Part shown: positions 1 through 8,543 of the stretch, piece by piece | Numbering within the stretch: position 1 is the first letter of the stretch | Layout of the letters: each line of letters begins with the position of its first letter | Translations under genes and position numbers: made by a program | The notes under the pieces: model-generated | What the model saw: the letters and a program-made list of their open reading frames with translations, nothing else | Databases searched by the model: none | What the model was told of the DNA's origin: nothing | Assembly (NCBI GenBank): GCA_963711035.1 | Contig: CAVQCN010000002.1 | Span: 186,001-250,000 of the forward strand | Length of the DNA stretch: 64,000 nucleotides | Direction: 5' to 3' | Source of the DNA: WHTK01 sp963711035 | GTDB lineage: Bacteria > Chloroflexota > Dehalococcoidia > DSTF01 > WHTK01

Positions 1-783
1 ATGGCGAACGTGAGCAATCCCATCGTCGTCAAGATTGGCGGTAGCACTCTCGGCAGCCACGATACCGCCCTGGAGGACATCGCAGCCCTCAGCGCCGCCG
101 GCGAGTCGATGATTCTCGTGCACGGCGGTGGCAGTGCCGCCACCGAGTGGCTCAAGATTCACGGCGTCGCCAGTCAGTTCGTCGACGGCCTGCGGGTCAC
201 CGGCGAAGACTCGCTCGACGTCGTGGTCGCCGTCTTCGCCGGGCTGGTCAACAAGCAGATCGTCGCCGACCTGCGGACGCTGGGCGCGCCGGCCTTCGGG
301 CTGTGCGGCGTCGACGGCGGCGTGCTGCACACGCGACAGCTGGACGAGCGCCTCGGCTTCGTTGGCGAGGTCACATCAATCGACCGCACGGCCCTCGATG
401 TCCTCGTCGAAGGCGGGTTCCTGCCGGTGATGGCGCCGGTCGGTTTCTGGGAGCAGGAGCCGCGGCGCCTTATGAACGTCAATGCCGACACCGTCGCTGG
501 CGAAGTCGCTGCGGCTGTCGGCGCCAGCCGGCTCGTCTTTCTCACCGACGTGGCTTACGTGCGCGACGCGGAGGGCAACCCGATCGCGCGCCTGGCCCCG
601 CAGGACGTCGAACAGCTTATCGGGTCCGGAGTAGCATCCGGAGGCATGATTCCCAAGCTGCGGGCCGGCGCCCGCGCCGCGTCGGAGGGGGTGGCCTGTG
701 ACATCATCGATGGACGTGAGGAGCATGCCCTGAGCCGTGCGCTGGAAGGCGCCGAGTCGGGGACCAGGGTCAGCGCCGACTAG
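1..783 (+). CDS. argB: Acetylglutamate kinase
   Basis: This 260-residue protein belongs to the amino acid kinase family and should phosphorylate N-acetylglutamate, the second step of arginine synthesis. The nucleotide-binding start VVKIGGS (K11), the HGGGSA loop (H41-G44), the NVNAD substrate motif (N159-D163) and the C-terminal GGMIPK segment (K219) are in the usual order, and the length matches the family. The window begins exactly at this ATG, so its own promoter and any upstream arg genes cannot be seen. The next gene starts on the last base of the stop codon. The closely related LysW-aminoadipate kinase of the carrier-protein lysine route is the main alternative; argD, argG and argH in the same window favour arginine. 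Confidence 0.85.
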   Translation: MANVSNPIVVKIGGSTLGSHDTALEDIAALSAAGESMILVHGGGSAATEWLKIHGVASQFVDGLRVTGEDSLDVVVAVFAGLVNKQIVADLRTLGAPAFGLCGVDGGVLHTRQLDERLGFVGEVTSIDRTALDVLVEGGFLPVMAPVGFWEQEPRRLMNVNADTVAGEVAAAVGASRLVFLTDVAYVRDAEGNPIARLAPQDVEQLIGSGVASGGMIPKLRAGARAASEGVACDIIDGREEHALSRALEGAESGTRVSAD

Positions 784-3650
784 TGAGCTTCAGCCGTTTC
801 CCCGGCTCCGAAGGCGATGACCTGGGACCGCCGCCGCCGCCGTTCCGCATCAATCGCCGGCGCAACCTTCCCAACGTCAGCGGCATCAACCGCTGGGTTG
901 CTCTCGTCATTGTCCTAATCCTCCTGTACATCGTCCTCAACACGGCCAAGAGTCTGTACATCGACTGGCTGTGGTTCGATGGCGTCGGCTTCCGCTCCGT
1001 CTACTCCAAGATCCTGGTTACGCGTCTCTACCTCTTCGTGGGCGGGGCCCTGATCTTCGCCGTCTACTTCGGGCTCAACCTGGCCATCGCGGGCCGCTCC
1101 GCCCTGCGCTCCTACGCCCCGGACATGAGCGAGGCGGAGGCCGCATCGCTGAAGCGCCTCTATCTCCTCGGCATCATCGCCGGCACGCTCTTCTTCGCCG
1201 TCATCTTCGGCACCATCGCTGCCGGGCAGTGGGACGTCATCCTGCGCTACCTCAACCGTGAGCCCTTCGGTGTTGTCGACCCGCAGTTCGGCAAAGACGT
1301 GGGCTTCTACGTCTTCACGCTGCCGGCCTTGCACTTCGTCTACAGCTGGCTCATGGGCGCCGCCATCCTGACGACGTTGGCCGTCGCGGGCCTCTACCTC
1401 ATGCGCTACCTCATCGTTGGCGCCGAAGGTACCGTGCAGCGCCGCACGCAGGCGCACCTCGTAGTGCTGCTGGTGGTGGTCGTGGGCCTGTTCATCGTTC
1501 GCTACTGGATCGATCGCTACGACCTCAGCCTCTCGCCGGGCGGCGTCGTGTTCGGCGCCACCTATACGGACGTGCACGCGCGCTTGCCGTTCATGTACGT
1601 CGGCATGTTCATGGGCTTCGTGACGATCGCGGCGCTGCTCGCGTCCATCTTCCGCGGCGGTATCACCCTGCCGGCCGCCGCGATGGGGCTCTGGGTCATC
1701 GTTGCCCTGTTCGGGAACGCGATTTACCCCGCGGCGATGCAGCGCTTCACCGTCGCGCCCAACGAGCTCGACAAGGAGGGGACGTACCTCCAGCGCAATA
1801 TCGAAATGACGAGACGCGCGTTCGCGCTCGACAAGATCGATGAGAAGCCGTACCCCGCAAATCCGTCCGTAACGCAGGCCGAGATCGACGACAACCCGGA
1901 CACGATCGGCAATATCCGTCTGCTAGACGTGGCACCGCTTCTCTCAACCTACGCCCAGATCCAGACTATCCGGCCTCTTTACGAATTTCGGGACGTCGAT
2001 GTCGATCGCTACACGATTGACGGCGTGCTGCGCGAGGTGATGGTCTCGGCTCGTGAGCTTTCATCCGACCGCCTGCCGGCGACGGCGCAGAGCTGGGTCA
2101 ACAAGCGCTTGCAGTTCACGCACGGCTACGGTGCGGTCATGTCACCCGTGAACGAGGTGGTGCAAGAAGGACTGCCCAACCTCTACCTGAGCGACATCCC
2201 GATTACCGGCAAGATCGATGTCACCCAGCCGGACATCTACTACGGCGAGGAGCCGGACCACTATGTCATCGTCAAGACGAACGCCAAGGAGTTCGATTAC
2301 CCTTCAGGCGACGGCAACGTCCAGAACGTCTACGACGGTGGCGGCGGTGTGGGTGTCGGGTCGTTGTTCCGGCGGCTGCTCTTCGCCTGGCAGTTTCAGG
2401 ACCTCAACATCGCTATCAGCCACAGCCTCACGAGTGACAGCCTGATCCTGTTCCACCGCAATGTCCAGGATCGTATCCACACGCTGGCGCCCTTCCTCAA
2501 GCTGGACCACGACCCGTATCTTGTCATCGCGGACGGCAAGCTCTACTGGATCCAGGACGCCTACACGACGACGAGCAACTACCCTTACTCCGAGCCGTCC
2601 AGCGTCGGAGACTATAACTACATTCGCAACAGCGTCAAAGTCGTCGTCAACGCCTACGATGGCAGCACGACGTTCTACCTGGTCGACGACACCGACCCGA
2701 TCGTCGAGACTTACAGCCGCATCTTCCCGAAGATGTTCACTCCTCTGGACCAGATGCCGGCATCGCTGCAGGAGCACCTGCGTTACCCGGAGGATCTCTT
2801 CCTCGCGCAGGTCAACCAGTACCGCATCTACCACATCACCGACCCGGGCGTCCTCTACAACCGCGAGGACGTCTGGAACATCCCAACGGAGACGTACTCC
2901 AACAACCAGATCCCGCTGCAGCCGTACTACGTGATCATGCGGCTGCCCGGCGAGACGCAGGCCGAGTTCATGCTCATCCTGCCGCTCACGCCGGCGCGCC
3001 GTCAGAATACGATCGCCTGGGTGGCCGCGCGATCCGATGTGCCCAACTATGGCCAAATGATCGCCTTCCGCTTCCCGACGGACTCCTCCGTATTCGGTCC
3101 ACAGCAGGTCGAGTCCCGTATCGATCAGAACCCGGACATCTCGTCCCAGTTCAGCCTGTGGAACCAGTCAGGATCGCAAGTCATCCGCGGCAACCTGCTC
3201 ATGATCCCCATTGCCAACGGCAACATCTTCGTGGAGCCCGTCTACCTGCAGGCCGCGAGCAGCCAGCTGCCGGAGCTGAAGCGCGTCGTCGTCGTGGATG
3301 GCGACAACATCGCGATGGAGCCGACGCTGGAACGTAGCCTGGAGGTCATCTTCGGCCAGGCGCAACCGACCCTGCCGACCAGCAGCTCGACGCCGCAAAC
3401 CAGCCCAACGCCGCAGGGCACGCCGTCAGCCGGCGCGAGCCCGACGCCAACGGCTGCCACACCGGCCGCCACGCCGACGCCAGGTGGCGCCGCGCCGACC
3501 GTTGGCGACCTGGCGCGCCAGGCCAACCAGGCGTACCAGCGGGCGCAGGAAGCGCTGAAGAACGGCGACTTTGCCACCTACGGCACCGAAATCGACCAGG
3601 TCGAGCAGCTGATCCAGCAAATCGTCCAGTTGACCAGCAACCAGCCCTGA
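783..3650 (+). CDS. UPF0182 family large membrane protein
   Basis: The 955-residue product matches the UPF0182 (COG1615) family of large membrane proteins known from actinobacteria, cyanobacteria and Chloroflexota, whose function is unknown. About seven hydrophobic helices occupy roughly residues 35-330. A long extracytoplasmic region follows, with family-typical stretches such as NEVVQEGLPNLYLSDIP, YGEEPDHYVIV and MRLPGE. The last 100 residues are a Pro/Thr/Ala-rich linker followed by a short helical segment (DLARQANQAYQRAQEALKNG). The start is the GTG that shares its G with the argB stop, so the two genes are probably translationally coupled. That coupling to an arginine gene is an observation only; it does not reveal the function. 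Confidence 0.9.
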   Translation: MSFSRFPGSEGDDLGPPPPPFRINRRRNLPNVSGINRWVALVIVLILLYIVLNTAKSLYIDWLWFDGVGFRSVYSKILVTRLYLFVGGALIFAVYFGLNLAIAGRSALRSYAPDMSEAEAASLKRLYLLGIIAGTLFFAVIFGTIAAGQWDVILRYLNREPFGVVDPQFGKDVGFYVFTLPALHFVYSWLMGAAILTTLAVAGLYLMRYLIVGAEGTVQRRTQAHLVVLLVVVVGLFIVRYWIDRYDLSLSPGGVVFGATYTDVHARLPFMYVGMFMGFVTIAALLASIFRGGITLPAAAMGLWVIVALFGNAIYPAAMQRFTVAPNELDKEGTYLQRNIEMTRRAFALDKIDEKPYPANPSVTQAEIDDNPDTIGNIRLLDVAPLLSTYAQIQTIRPLYEFRDVDVDRYTIDGVLREVMVSARELSSDRLPATAQSWVNKRLQFTHGYGAVMSPVNEVVQEGLPNLYLSDIPITGKIDVTQPDIYYGEEPDHYVIVKTNAKEFDYPSGDGNVQNVYDGGGGVGVGSLFRRLLFAWQFQDLNIAISHSLTSDSLILFHRNVQDRIHTLAPFLKLDHDPYLVIADGKLYWIQDAYTTTSNYPYSEPSSVGDYNYIRNSVKVVVNAYDGSTTFYLVDDTDPIVETYSRIFPKMFTPLDQMPASLQEHLRYPEDLFLAQVNQYRIYHITDPGVLYNREDVWNIPTETYSNNQIPLQPYYVIMRLPGETQAEFMLILPLTPARRQNTIAWVAARSDVPNYGQMIAFRFPTDSSVFGPQQVESRIDQNPDISSQFSLWNQSGSQVIRGNLLMIPIANGNIFVEPVYLQAASSQLPELKRVVVVDGDNIAMEPTLERSLEVIFGQAQPTLPTSSSTPQTSPTPQGTPSAGASPTPTAATPAATPTPGGAAPTVGDLARQANQAYQRAQEALKNGDFATYGTEIDQVEQLIQQIVQLTSNQP

Positions 3651-3757
3651 CGCCTCGATTTGTCCCTGTGGTTTGATGGGGATTGATCGATAGCATGCCT
3701 TTGCGATGAAAGCGTGACCTTGCCAGCGGTAACCCCGAGTGAATGAAATGCCAGCAC

Positions 3758-3950
3758 GGGTAGCGGGGGCGAAGCCCATGCGCGGTGGGTTTGGGAGGTG
3801 TCCTCCCAATTTCTCTTCTTTAGAGGGGCGGGGCGCGGCAGCGCCCTATATTTCGGCCCCAGCAAAGGACGAGCAACAAACGCGGCAACTGCCCGAATGA
3901 CGACAAGTGGTCAGGCGAGGCCTAGATTCCTCACTCCGTTCGGAATGACG
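3758..3950 (+). repeat. Dispersed intergenic repeat, copy A
   Basis: The copy begins with GTAGCGGGGGCGAAGCCCAT, followed by GCGCGGTGGG and the small hairpin GGGAGGTGTCCTCCC. It ends about 180 bases later with a GGTCAGGCGAGGCC / CGTTCGGAATGACG segment. Near-identical blocks recur at 22342 and 35632, and a degenerate one at 20301. All four are intergenic and in the same orientation. Confidence 0.75.
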
Positions 3951-4192
3951 ACTCGAAGTCTGATATCAGAGCGAAGTAATCTCGCGGACTTGGGCGCCAG
4001 GCCTCGTACAAACGTGAGATTGATTCGTCGCCAGGCGCCTCCTCGCAAAGACTCGCTGGGACTGATGCAGCCAATCCCCCATCACCGTAGAGCGGCGCCC
4101 TTGCTTTGCGGCCCGGCCACCGTTGCTTCGGCAAGCCTGGCCCGTTTGCCGTGAAGCGTCGCAGCGCGTGTCGCCACTGCGACGATGGGCGC

Positions 4193-4198
4193 TATAAT
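4193..4198 (+). promoter_or_regulatory. -10 element of the argD-like gene
   Basis: A perfect TATAAT, extended to TATAATCG, lies 40 bases before the GTG start. The -35 region (about 4170-4175, GTCGCC) is weak. A good ribosome site, AGAGGAGG, follows at 4224-4231. Confidence 0.55.
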
Positions 4199-4238
4199 CG
4201 CGCGTACCCCGTGTCATTAGCTCAGAGGAGGGCCTTCA

Positions 4239-5423
4239 GTGACCAACTGGCGAGATGTCGAAAGCCGCGTATTCATGACCACCGGGCGTCGTATGCCGGT
4301 CGTCCTTGTGCGCGGTGAGGGCACCCGCACGTGGGACGACGCTGGCAAGGCCTATCTGGACTTCTTCGGCGGGCCCGCCGTCCACAGCCTGGGCCACTGC
4401 CCGCCGGTCGTCGTCGAGGCGCTGGAGAAGCAGGCGCGCACGCTGATCCACGTTTCCAACGCCGTCTACTCGGTACCGGAACTGCAGCTGGCCGAGATTC
4501 TGCTCGACAACTCCTGCTTCGACCGCATCTACTTCAGCAACAGCGGCACCGAGGCCAACGAGGCGGCGATCAAGCTGGCCCACAAGTGGGGCCATGAGCG
4601 CAAGAACGGCGCCTCGGAGATCATCGCCGCGACGGATGGCTTCCACGGCCGCACCCTGGCCGCGGTGACGGCTAGCGGCACGCCTCGCTACAGCGAGCCG
4701 TTCGGGCCGCTGCCAGGCGGCTTCGTGCACGTACCGTTCAACGATATCGAGGCGCTGCAGGCCGCCACGACACCGCAGACCGCCGCCATCCTGCTGGAGC
4801 CTGTGCAGGGCGAGGGCGGTGTCAACGTGCCGAACCAGTCCTACTTCCCGGCCGTGCGCAAGTGGTGCGACGAGAACAACATCCTGCTCATGGTGGACGA
4901 GGTGCAGACCGGTATGTGCCGCTGCGGCCCCTTGTTCGCCTACCAGGACATGGGCTTCGAGCCGGACGTCATGACGCTGGCCAAGGGCCTCGGCTCCGGC
5001 GTGCCAATCGGCGCCATCCTGGCCAAGGAGAGCTGCGCCGTCTTCACCCCTGGCGACCACGGTTCTACCTACGGCGGCAACCCGCTCATGACCGCGGTCG
5101 GCTATGCCGTGACCAAGCACATGCTCGATACGGATATGCCGTCGCGCGTGGCCAAGACCAGCGCCTACCTCGTCGGCAAGCTGAATGCGTTGAAGGCGCG
5201 CTTCCCGTCCATCACCGAGGTGCGAGGCAAAGGCCTGCTCCTCGCCGTCGGTTTCGACCGCGACGTGGCCGAGAAGGTGGTGCTCGACGCGCTGAGCAAC
5301 GGGCTCATCGTCAACAACGTGCGGCCCAACGCGGTGCGCCTGGCGCCGCCGCTCACCGTCAGCGAAGCGGAGTGCGACGAGGCCGTCTCGATCCTGGAAG
5401 GCGCCATCGGCCGCGCGGTCTAA
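4239..5423 (+). CDS. argD: Acetylornithine aminotransferase-like class III aminotransferase
   Basis: This is a 394-residue PLP-dependent class III aminotransferase that should convert acetylglutamate semialdehyde and glutamate to acetylornithine and 2-oxoglutarate. The family signs are FSNSGTEANEAAIK, the LLEPVQGEGGV segment, D220 in MVDEVQTG, the PLP lysine K249 in LAKGLGSGVPIGA, and STYGGNPL. The start is a GTG with AGAGGAGG seven bases upstream and a TATAAT 40 bases upstream. It stands alone between two repeat-bearing gaps, not in an arg operon. Ornithine or other omega-amino-acid aminotransferases of this class look very similar, so the substrate is inferred from the length and from the other arginine genes nearby. 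Confidence 0.8.
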   Translation: MTNWRDVESRVFMTTGRRMPVVLVRGEGTRTWDDAGKAYLDFFGGPAVHSLGHCPPVVVEALEKQARTLIHVSNAVYSVPELQLAEILLDNSCFDRIYFSNSGTEANEAAIKLAHKWGHERKNGASEIIAATDGFHGRTLAAVTASGTPRYSEPFGPLPGGFVHVPFNDIEALQAATTPQTAAILLEPVQGEGGVNVPNQSYFPAVRKWCDENNILLMVDEVQTGMCRCGPLFAYQDMGFEPDVMTLAKGLGSGVPIGAILAKESCAVFTPGDHGSTYGGNPLMTAVGYAVTKHMLDTDMPSRVAKTSAYLVGKLNALKARFPSITEVRGKGLLLAVGFDRDVAEKVVLDALSNGLIVNNVRPNAVRLAPPLTVSEAECDEAVSILEGAIGRAV

Positions 5424-5434
5424 CGACCAGGCGT

Positions 5435-5656
5435 GTCATTGCGAGAAGTCGCTGTAGTGGCCGACCTTTAGGTCGGGCCCAGGGTTGCGAGGGGCGGAGC
5501 CCATGCGTCGATCCTGGCCTCGACTGCTTTCGTCCCTTGGTCTCAGGCCGGCAGGACTGCGAACGATTGCGTGCGGAGCGAAGCGATCCTGAATGGTTCG
5601 TCTGATCACTACGAGCCGTCCAGGATTGCTTCGTCGCATTCACTCCTCGCGATGAC
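5435..5656. repeat. 222-bp element with near-perfect terminal inverted repeats
   Basis: The element is bounded by GTCATTGCGAG on the left and CTCGCGATGAC on the right; these are inverted repeats with one mismatch over 11 bases. Inside are the hairpin GGCCGACCTTTAGGTCGGGCC and two further mirrored segments, GATTGCGTGCGGAGCGAAGC and GGATTGCTTCGTCGC. It has no coding capacity and looks like a MITE-type or REP-like intergenic element. It fills most of the gap after the argD-like gene. Confidence 0.6.
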
Positions 5657-5715
5657 GCAATCCGTACGGTCTGATCGCGTTGGTAGGTTCACTCTGGCGT
5701 TACACTGATCAGGTC

Positions 5716-6018
5716 ATGCGCAAGAAGATCAACCGTCTCATCTTTCTCGCAACCATCCTGATCAGCGCGGCTGCCGTTGCCGAGCAACTGATGCGGCCCG
5801 CCGACCAGCGCGACTGGCACGGCGCCGTTTGCGGCGTGCCCTACGATTTCCGCAAACCGACGCTGCAGCGCTTCCTCAGTGCGTGGTGGAATTCTGAGGA
5901 CCGGCGCCTGTTCACGCCGCGGGACTTCGGCGTCGGCTGGGCCGTCAACCTGTACCAGGTTTACGATCTCCTCCTCGCCAAGACAGAGTTTGAAACTGAC
6001 CATGATCTGGATAATTAG
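5716..6018 (+). CDS. Small DUF5808-type protein
   Basis: The 100-residue product has a hydrophobic N-terminal segment (INRLIFLATILISAAAVAEQ) that could be a signal or anchor. A short domain with WHGAVCGVPYDFRKPT, SAWWNSEDRRLFTPRDFGVG and WAVNLY follows. The pattern W-N-x-x-D-x-R-L-F-x-P-x-x-F-G-x-G-W is that of DUF5808, a domain of unknown function often attached to membrane segments. I chose the ATG immediately before KKINRL rather than an in-frame start 12 codons upstream, because the upstream extension lies next to the repeat element and has no ribosome site. No partner gene is apparent. Confidence 0.7.
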   Translation: MRKKINRLIFLATILISAAAVAEQLMRPADQRDWHGAVCGVPYDFRKPTLQRFLSAWWNSEDRRLFTPRDFGVGWAVNLYQVYDLLLAKTEFETDHDLDN

Positions 6019-6162
6019 CCAGGGCTAATACCATACTGGTACCTCTGCTTATTAATACCTGGGGCGGGGAACGGCGCGCCTTAGTAGGTGCCCCCAATGC
6101 TTCCTCCTATGGCAACCAAATTGTGGATGTGAAAAGACATACTGAAGCAACGGCTTTGTAAA

Positions 6163-6191
6163 TTGACACTGCGCAATGAGGCGCGTAGCGT
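6163..6191 (+). promoter_or_regulatory. Candidate promoter before the beta-helix gene
   Basis: A perfect TTGACA (6163-6168) is followed after 17 bases by TAGCGT (6186-6191), only a moderate -10 match. It lies about 95 bases before the chosen TTG start. The surrounding gap (6019-6286) is AT-richer than average. Confidence 0.35.
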
Positions 6192-6286
6192 TCAGATCGC
6201 CCGTTAGAAGCTTCGCGCCTCGCGGTTGACTTGGGGGACATCCGCCATGGGGCGGATTGATCGAGCTTAGTAGAGGAGAAGGGGAA

Positions 6287-7657
6287 TTGCGTTTGCCAAC
6301 TCGTTGGGCTGCAGCTGCAGTCCTGGTTGCGCTTGGTATCGGCTTGCTGAGCGCGGCGGGAACGGTCAGTGCAGCCGCCAAAATTCGGACCGTATCGCCA
6401 AGTGGCGCCAACAGCGGTGACTGCTCCAGCAGCGCCTGCAAAACCATCTCGTACGCTGTTTCCCAGGCTAGCGCTGGTGACACCATCGTCGTAAGCGCCG
6501 GCCTCTACAGCGAAAGCGTCACCATCGACAAGACGCTCGCTCTCCGCTCCAACGGCGCCGTCATCGACGCGAGCGGCCACGACAACGGCATCCTGATCAC
6601 GGGCGAGGCCGCCAAGGGTAGTGTGGTCTCCGGCTTCACCGTCAGAGACGCCACCATGGAAGGCATCCTGGCGATGCAGACGACCGGGGTCTCGATCCTC
6701 GACAACACGGTAACGCAGAATGACCGCGGCGTCAGTGCCGCTAGCCCGGTTGGCGAGTGCGCGCCGCAGGGCGCGGTTCCGGGCGACTGTGGCGAGGCCA
6801 TTCACCTCTGGTCGGTAAGCTACTCGCTGGTTAGTGGCAACACAGTCATGGACAACGACGGTGGCATCCTACTGACCGACGAGACGGGCCCGACCTTCGG
6901 CAACAAGATCGTCGGCAACACGATCAACAACACCGGCGAAGACTGTGGCATCGTCCTTGCTTCGCACGTTCTCCACATCGGTTCTCCAGTCAGTCCTGAC
7001 ATGGGTGGTGTGTACAACAACACCGTCAGCGGCAACACCGTGCTCAGCACGGGCCCGAACGGCGCCGGCGTTGGCCTCTTTGCAGCCCCTCCTGGCGCCT
7101 CGACCTACAACAACACGGTCACTGGCAACACGCTGAGCGGTACGGGCGCGGAAGGCGTGGGAATTCACAGCCACGCTCCCTTCCAGAACGTGAACGGCAA
7201 CGTCATCACCAACAACACCATCAGCAACAGTGGCCCGGACCTGGCCGCGGGCTCTGACGGCCCGACGGGCATCGTGGTGTTCGCCGACGTTGGTGCGGGC
7301 GCTTTCCCGATCACGCACGAGACGATCGAGTCCAACACGATCAGCGACAACGACATCGGCATCTTCGTGAAGGGCGTCAAGGGTCAGCTCGATCTGCAGT
7401 CGAACACAATGGCCAGCTCGGTGAAGACCGCGCTCCAGGTCGTCGAGGTCACTCCTCCCAGCGGCGGTCCCGGTGGCCCTTCGCAGGGTGGCCAGGGCGG
7501 CCCGATCACGGGCCCGATCACCCCGCCGAACACCGGTGACGGTGGTCTCGTCGGCAGCTCGAGCAACGCCTCCGGCCTCGCGGCCTTCGGCCTGCTCGTT
7601 GGTGTGCTGGCAATCGGCTTCCTCGGCGCCGCGCGCGCCGGTCAGCGCGAGCTCTAA
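6287..7657 (+). CDS. Secreted right-handed beta-helix protein
   Basis: The 456-residue protein starts with a signal peptide (AAAVLVALGIGLLSAAGTVSA) and is mostly a NosD/pectin-lyase-like parallel beta-helix. Repeating turns such as NTVSGNTV, NTVTGNTL, NVITNNTI and ESNTISDNDIG are visible. A Gly/Pro-rich linker follows, then a C-terminal hydrophobic helix (FGLLVGVLAIGFLGAARA) and a basic tail. Between them sits PPNTGDGG, a sorting-signal-like motif. The TTG at 6287 is preferred over a TTG ten codons upstream because AGAGGAGAAGGGG lies just before it and the signal peptide then starts normally. It is probably a cell-surface protein binding or processing polysaccharide; no catalytic residues can be assigned. 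Confidence 0.8.
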   Translation: MRLPTRWAAAAVLVALGIGLLSAAGTVSAAAKIRTVSPSGANSGDCSSSACKTISYAVSQASAGDTIVVSAGLYSESVTIDKTLALRSNGAVIDASGHDNGILITGEAAKGSVVSGFTVRDATMEGILAMQTTGVSILDNTVTQNDRGVSAASPVGECAPQGAVPGDCGEAIHLWSVSYSLVSGNTVMDNDGGILLTDETGPTFGNKIVGNTINNTGEDCGIVLASHVLHIGSPVSPDMGGVYNNTVSGNTVLSTGPNGAGVGLFAAPPGASTYNNTVTGNTLSGTGAEGVGIHSHAPFQNVNGNVITNNTISNSGPDLAAGSDGPTGIVVFADVGAGAFPITHETIESNTISDNDIGIFVKGVKGQLDLQSNTMASSVKTALQVVEVTPPSGGPGGPSQGGQGGPITGPITPPNTGDGGLVGSSSNASGLAAFGLLVGVLAIGFLGAARAGQREL

Positions 7658-7678
7658 TCAGTTCGCAAGAGGTATCCT

Positions 7679-7714
7679 TTTCGCGGCCCCGACCTTCAGG
7701 TCGGGGCCGCGAAA
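7679..7714. terminator. Perfect 16-bp hairpin after the beta-helix gene
   Basis: TTTCGCGGCCCCGACC and its exact complement are separated by the loop TTCA. The stem lies 21 bases after the stop codon and 16 bases before the next gene. The arm begins with T residues and ends with A residues, so it could act on either strand. Confidence 0.7.
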
Positions 7715-7730
7715 GTACTCAGGACAGGAC

Positions 7731-8357
7731 GTGATCAGGACGTTTCTCGAATCAGCCTCGCGCCGGTTGTGGCGCCGACCGGTCGTTGCGGTGCTGGCCA
7801 GCGCCCTGCTGTTGGCCGGCGCTCAGGCCTGCGGCGGCAACTCGTCCAGCCCTACGGCGACCCCCACGGCTTCGTCGACCGTGAGCGCCGCCGCGTCTGC
7901 GTCCGCGACGGCCACTGCGCCTTCAGCGACCTCAGTCCCAACCGGGACGCCGCTGCCGGCGACTTCGACCTTGGAGCCCGACACACCGACTCCCGTACCG
8001 CCGACGCCCGTACCGCCGGCGCCGACTCAGTCGCAGTCCGCTCCACCGCCACCGCAGCCAACGTCGGCGCCACCACCGCCGGCCGGCAAGACGATTGTCG
8101 TCGTCGCCAAGAACCTGATGTTCTCGCCGACAACGATCAACGCCACTGCCGGCACCACGCTGACCGTCGTCCTGGATAACGAGGATGTCGGCGTGCAGCA
8201 CAACCTGACCCTGCGGGGCTTCGGCATGCCGGACGGCCAGACCTGTACCGGCCCTTGCACGACGAGCGTGACGTTTACCGTGCCGGCCGCGGGAACCTAC
8301 AAGTTCATCTGCACCATCCATTCGCCGTCCATGATCGGCGACCTCGTCGTTCAGTAG
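7731..8357 (+). CDS. Cupredoxin-domain lipoprotein (plastocyanin-like)
   Basis: The 208-residue protein begins with a basic/hydrophobic leader (RPVVAVLASALLLAGAQACGG) whose Cys is probably lipidated, although the preceding AQA is not an ideal lipobox. About 75 residues of Ser/Thr/Pro/Ala linker follow, then a C-terminal cupredoxin fold. Type-1 copper ligands are visible: a His in VGVQHNLTL, then Cys, His and Met in FICTIHSPSMIG. It is likely an extracytoplasmic electron carrier or copper-binding protein. The GTG start at 7731 directly follows an intergenic hairpin; the same frame is open farther upstream, but that part overlaps the preceding gene and does not encode a leader. Confidence 0.8.
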   Translation: MIRTFLESASRRLWRRPVVAVLASALLLAGAQACGGNSSSPTATPTASSTVSAAASASATATAPSATSVPTGTPLPATSTLEPDTPTPVPPTPVPPAPTQSQSAPPPPQPTSAPPPPAGKTIVVVAKNLMFSPTTINATAGTTLTVVLDNEDVGVQHNLTLRGFGMPDGQTCTGPCTTSVTFTVPAAGTYKFICTIHSPSMIGDLVVQ

Positions 8358-8543
8358 ATACGGCTCGCGAGTCCTAGAGCTGGTAGCCAGCCGTCATTGG
8401 CCGATCTTTCTCTGTTGTCGTAATGCTTGAAGCTTCTCGCGCAGTTCGCCGCCCGCAGCGCTGCCGCGCGTAATATCGGTTCGGGTTATCATTTGGCCGG
8501 GACGAAGCGTCCCGCGTCGATACCGAATCCCTGGGAGGAAACC

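Larger units (their letters stand above)
3651..4238. other. 588-bp non-coding gap with repeat copy
   Basis: No convincing gene is seen here. The gap holds one copy of the dispersed GTAGCGGGGGCGAAGCCC repeat (about 3758-3950). Around 4010-4055 there is a stretch resembling the GAAGCAATCTCGCG-type repeat seen elsewhere, and the argD promoter lies at the right end. Confidence 0.6.
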
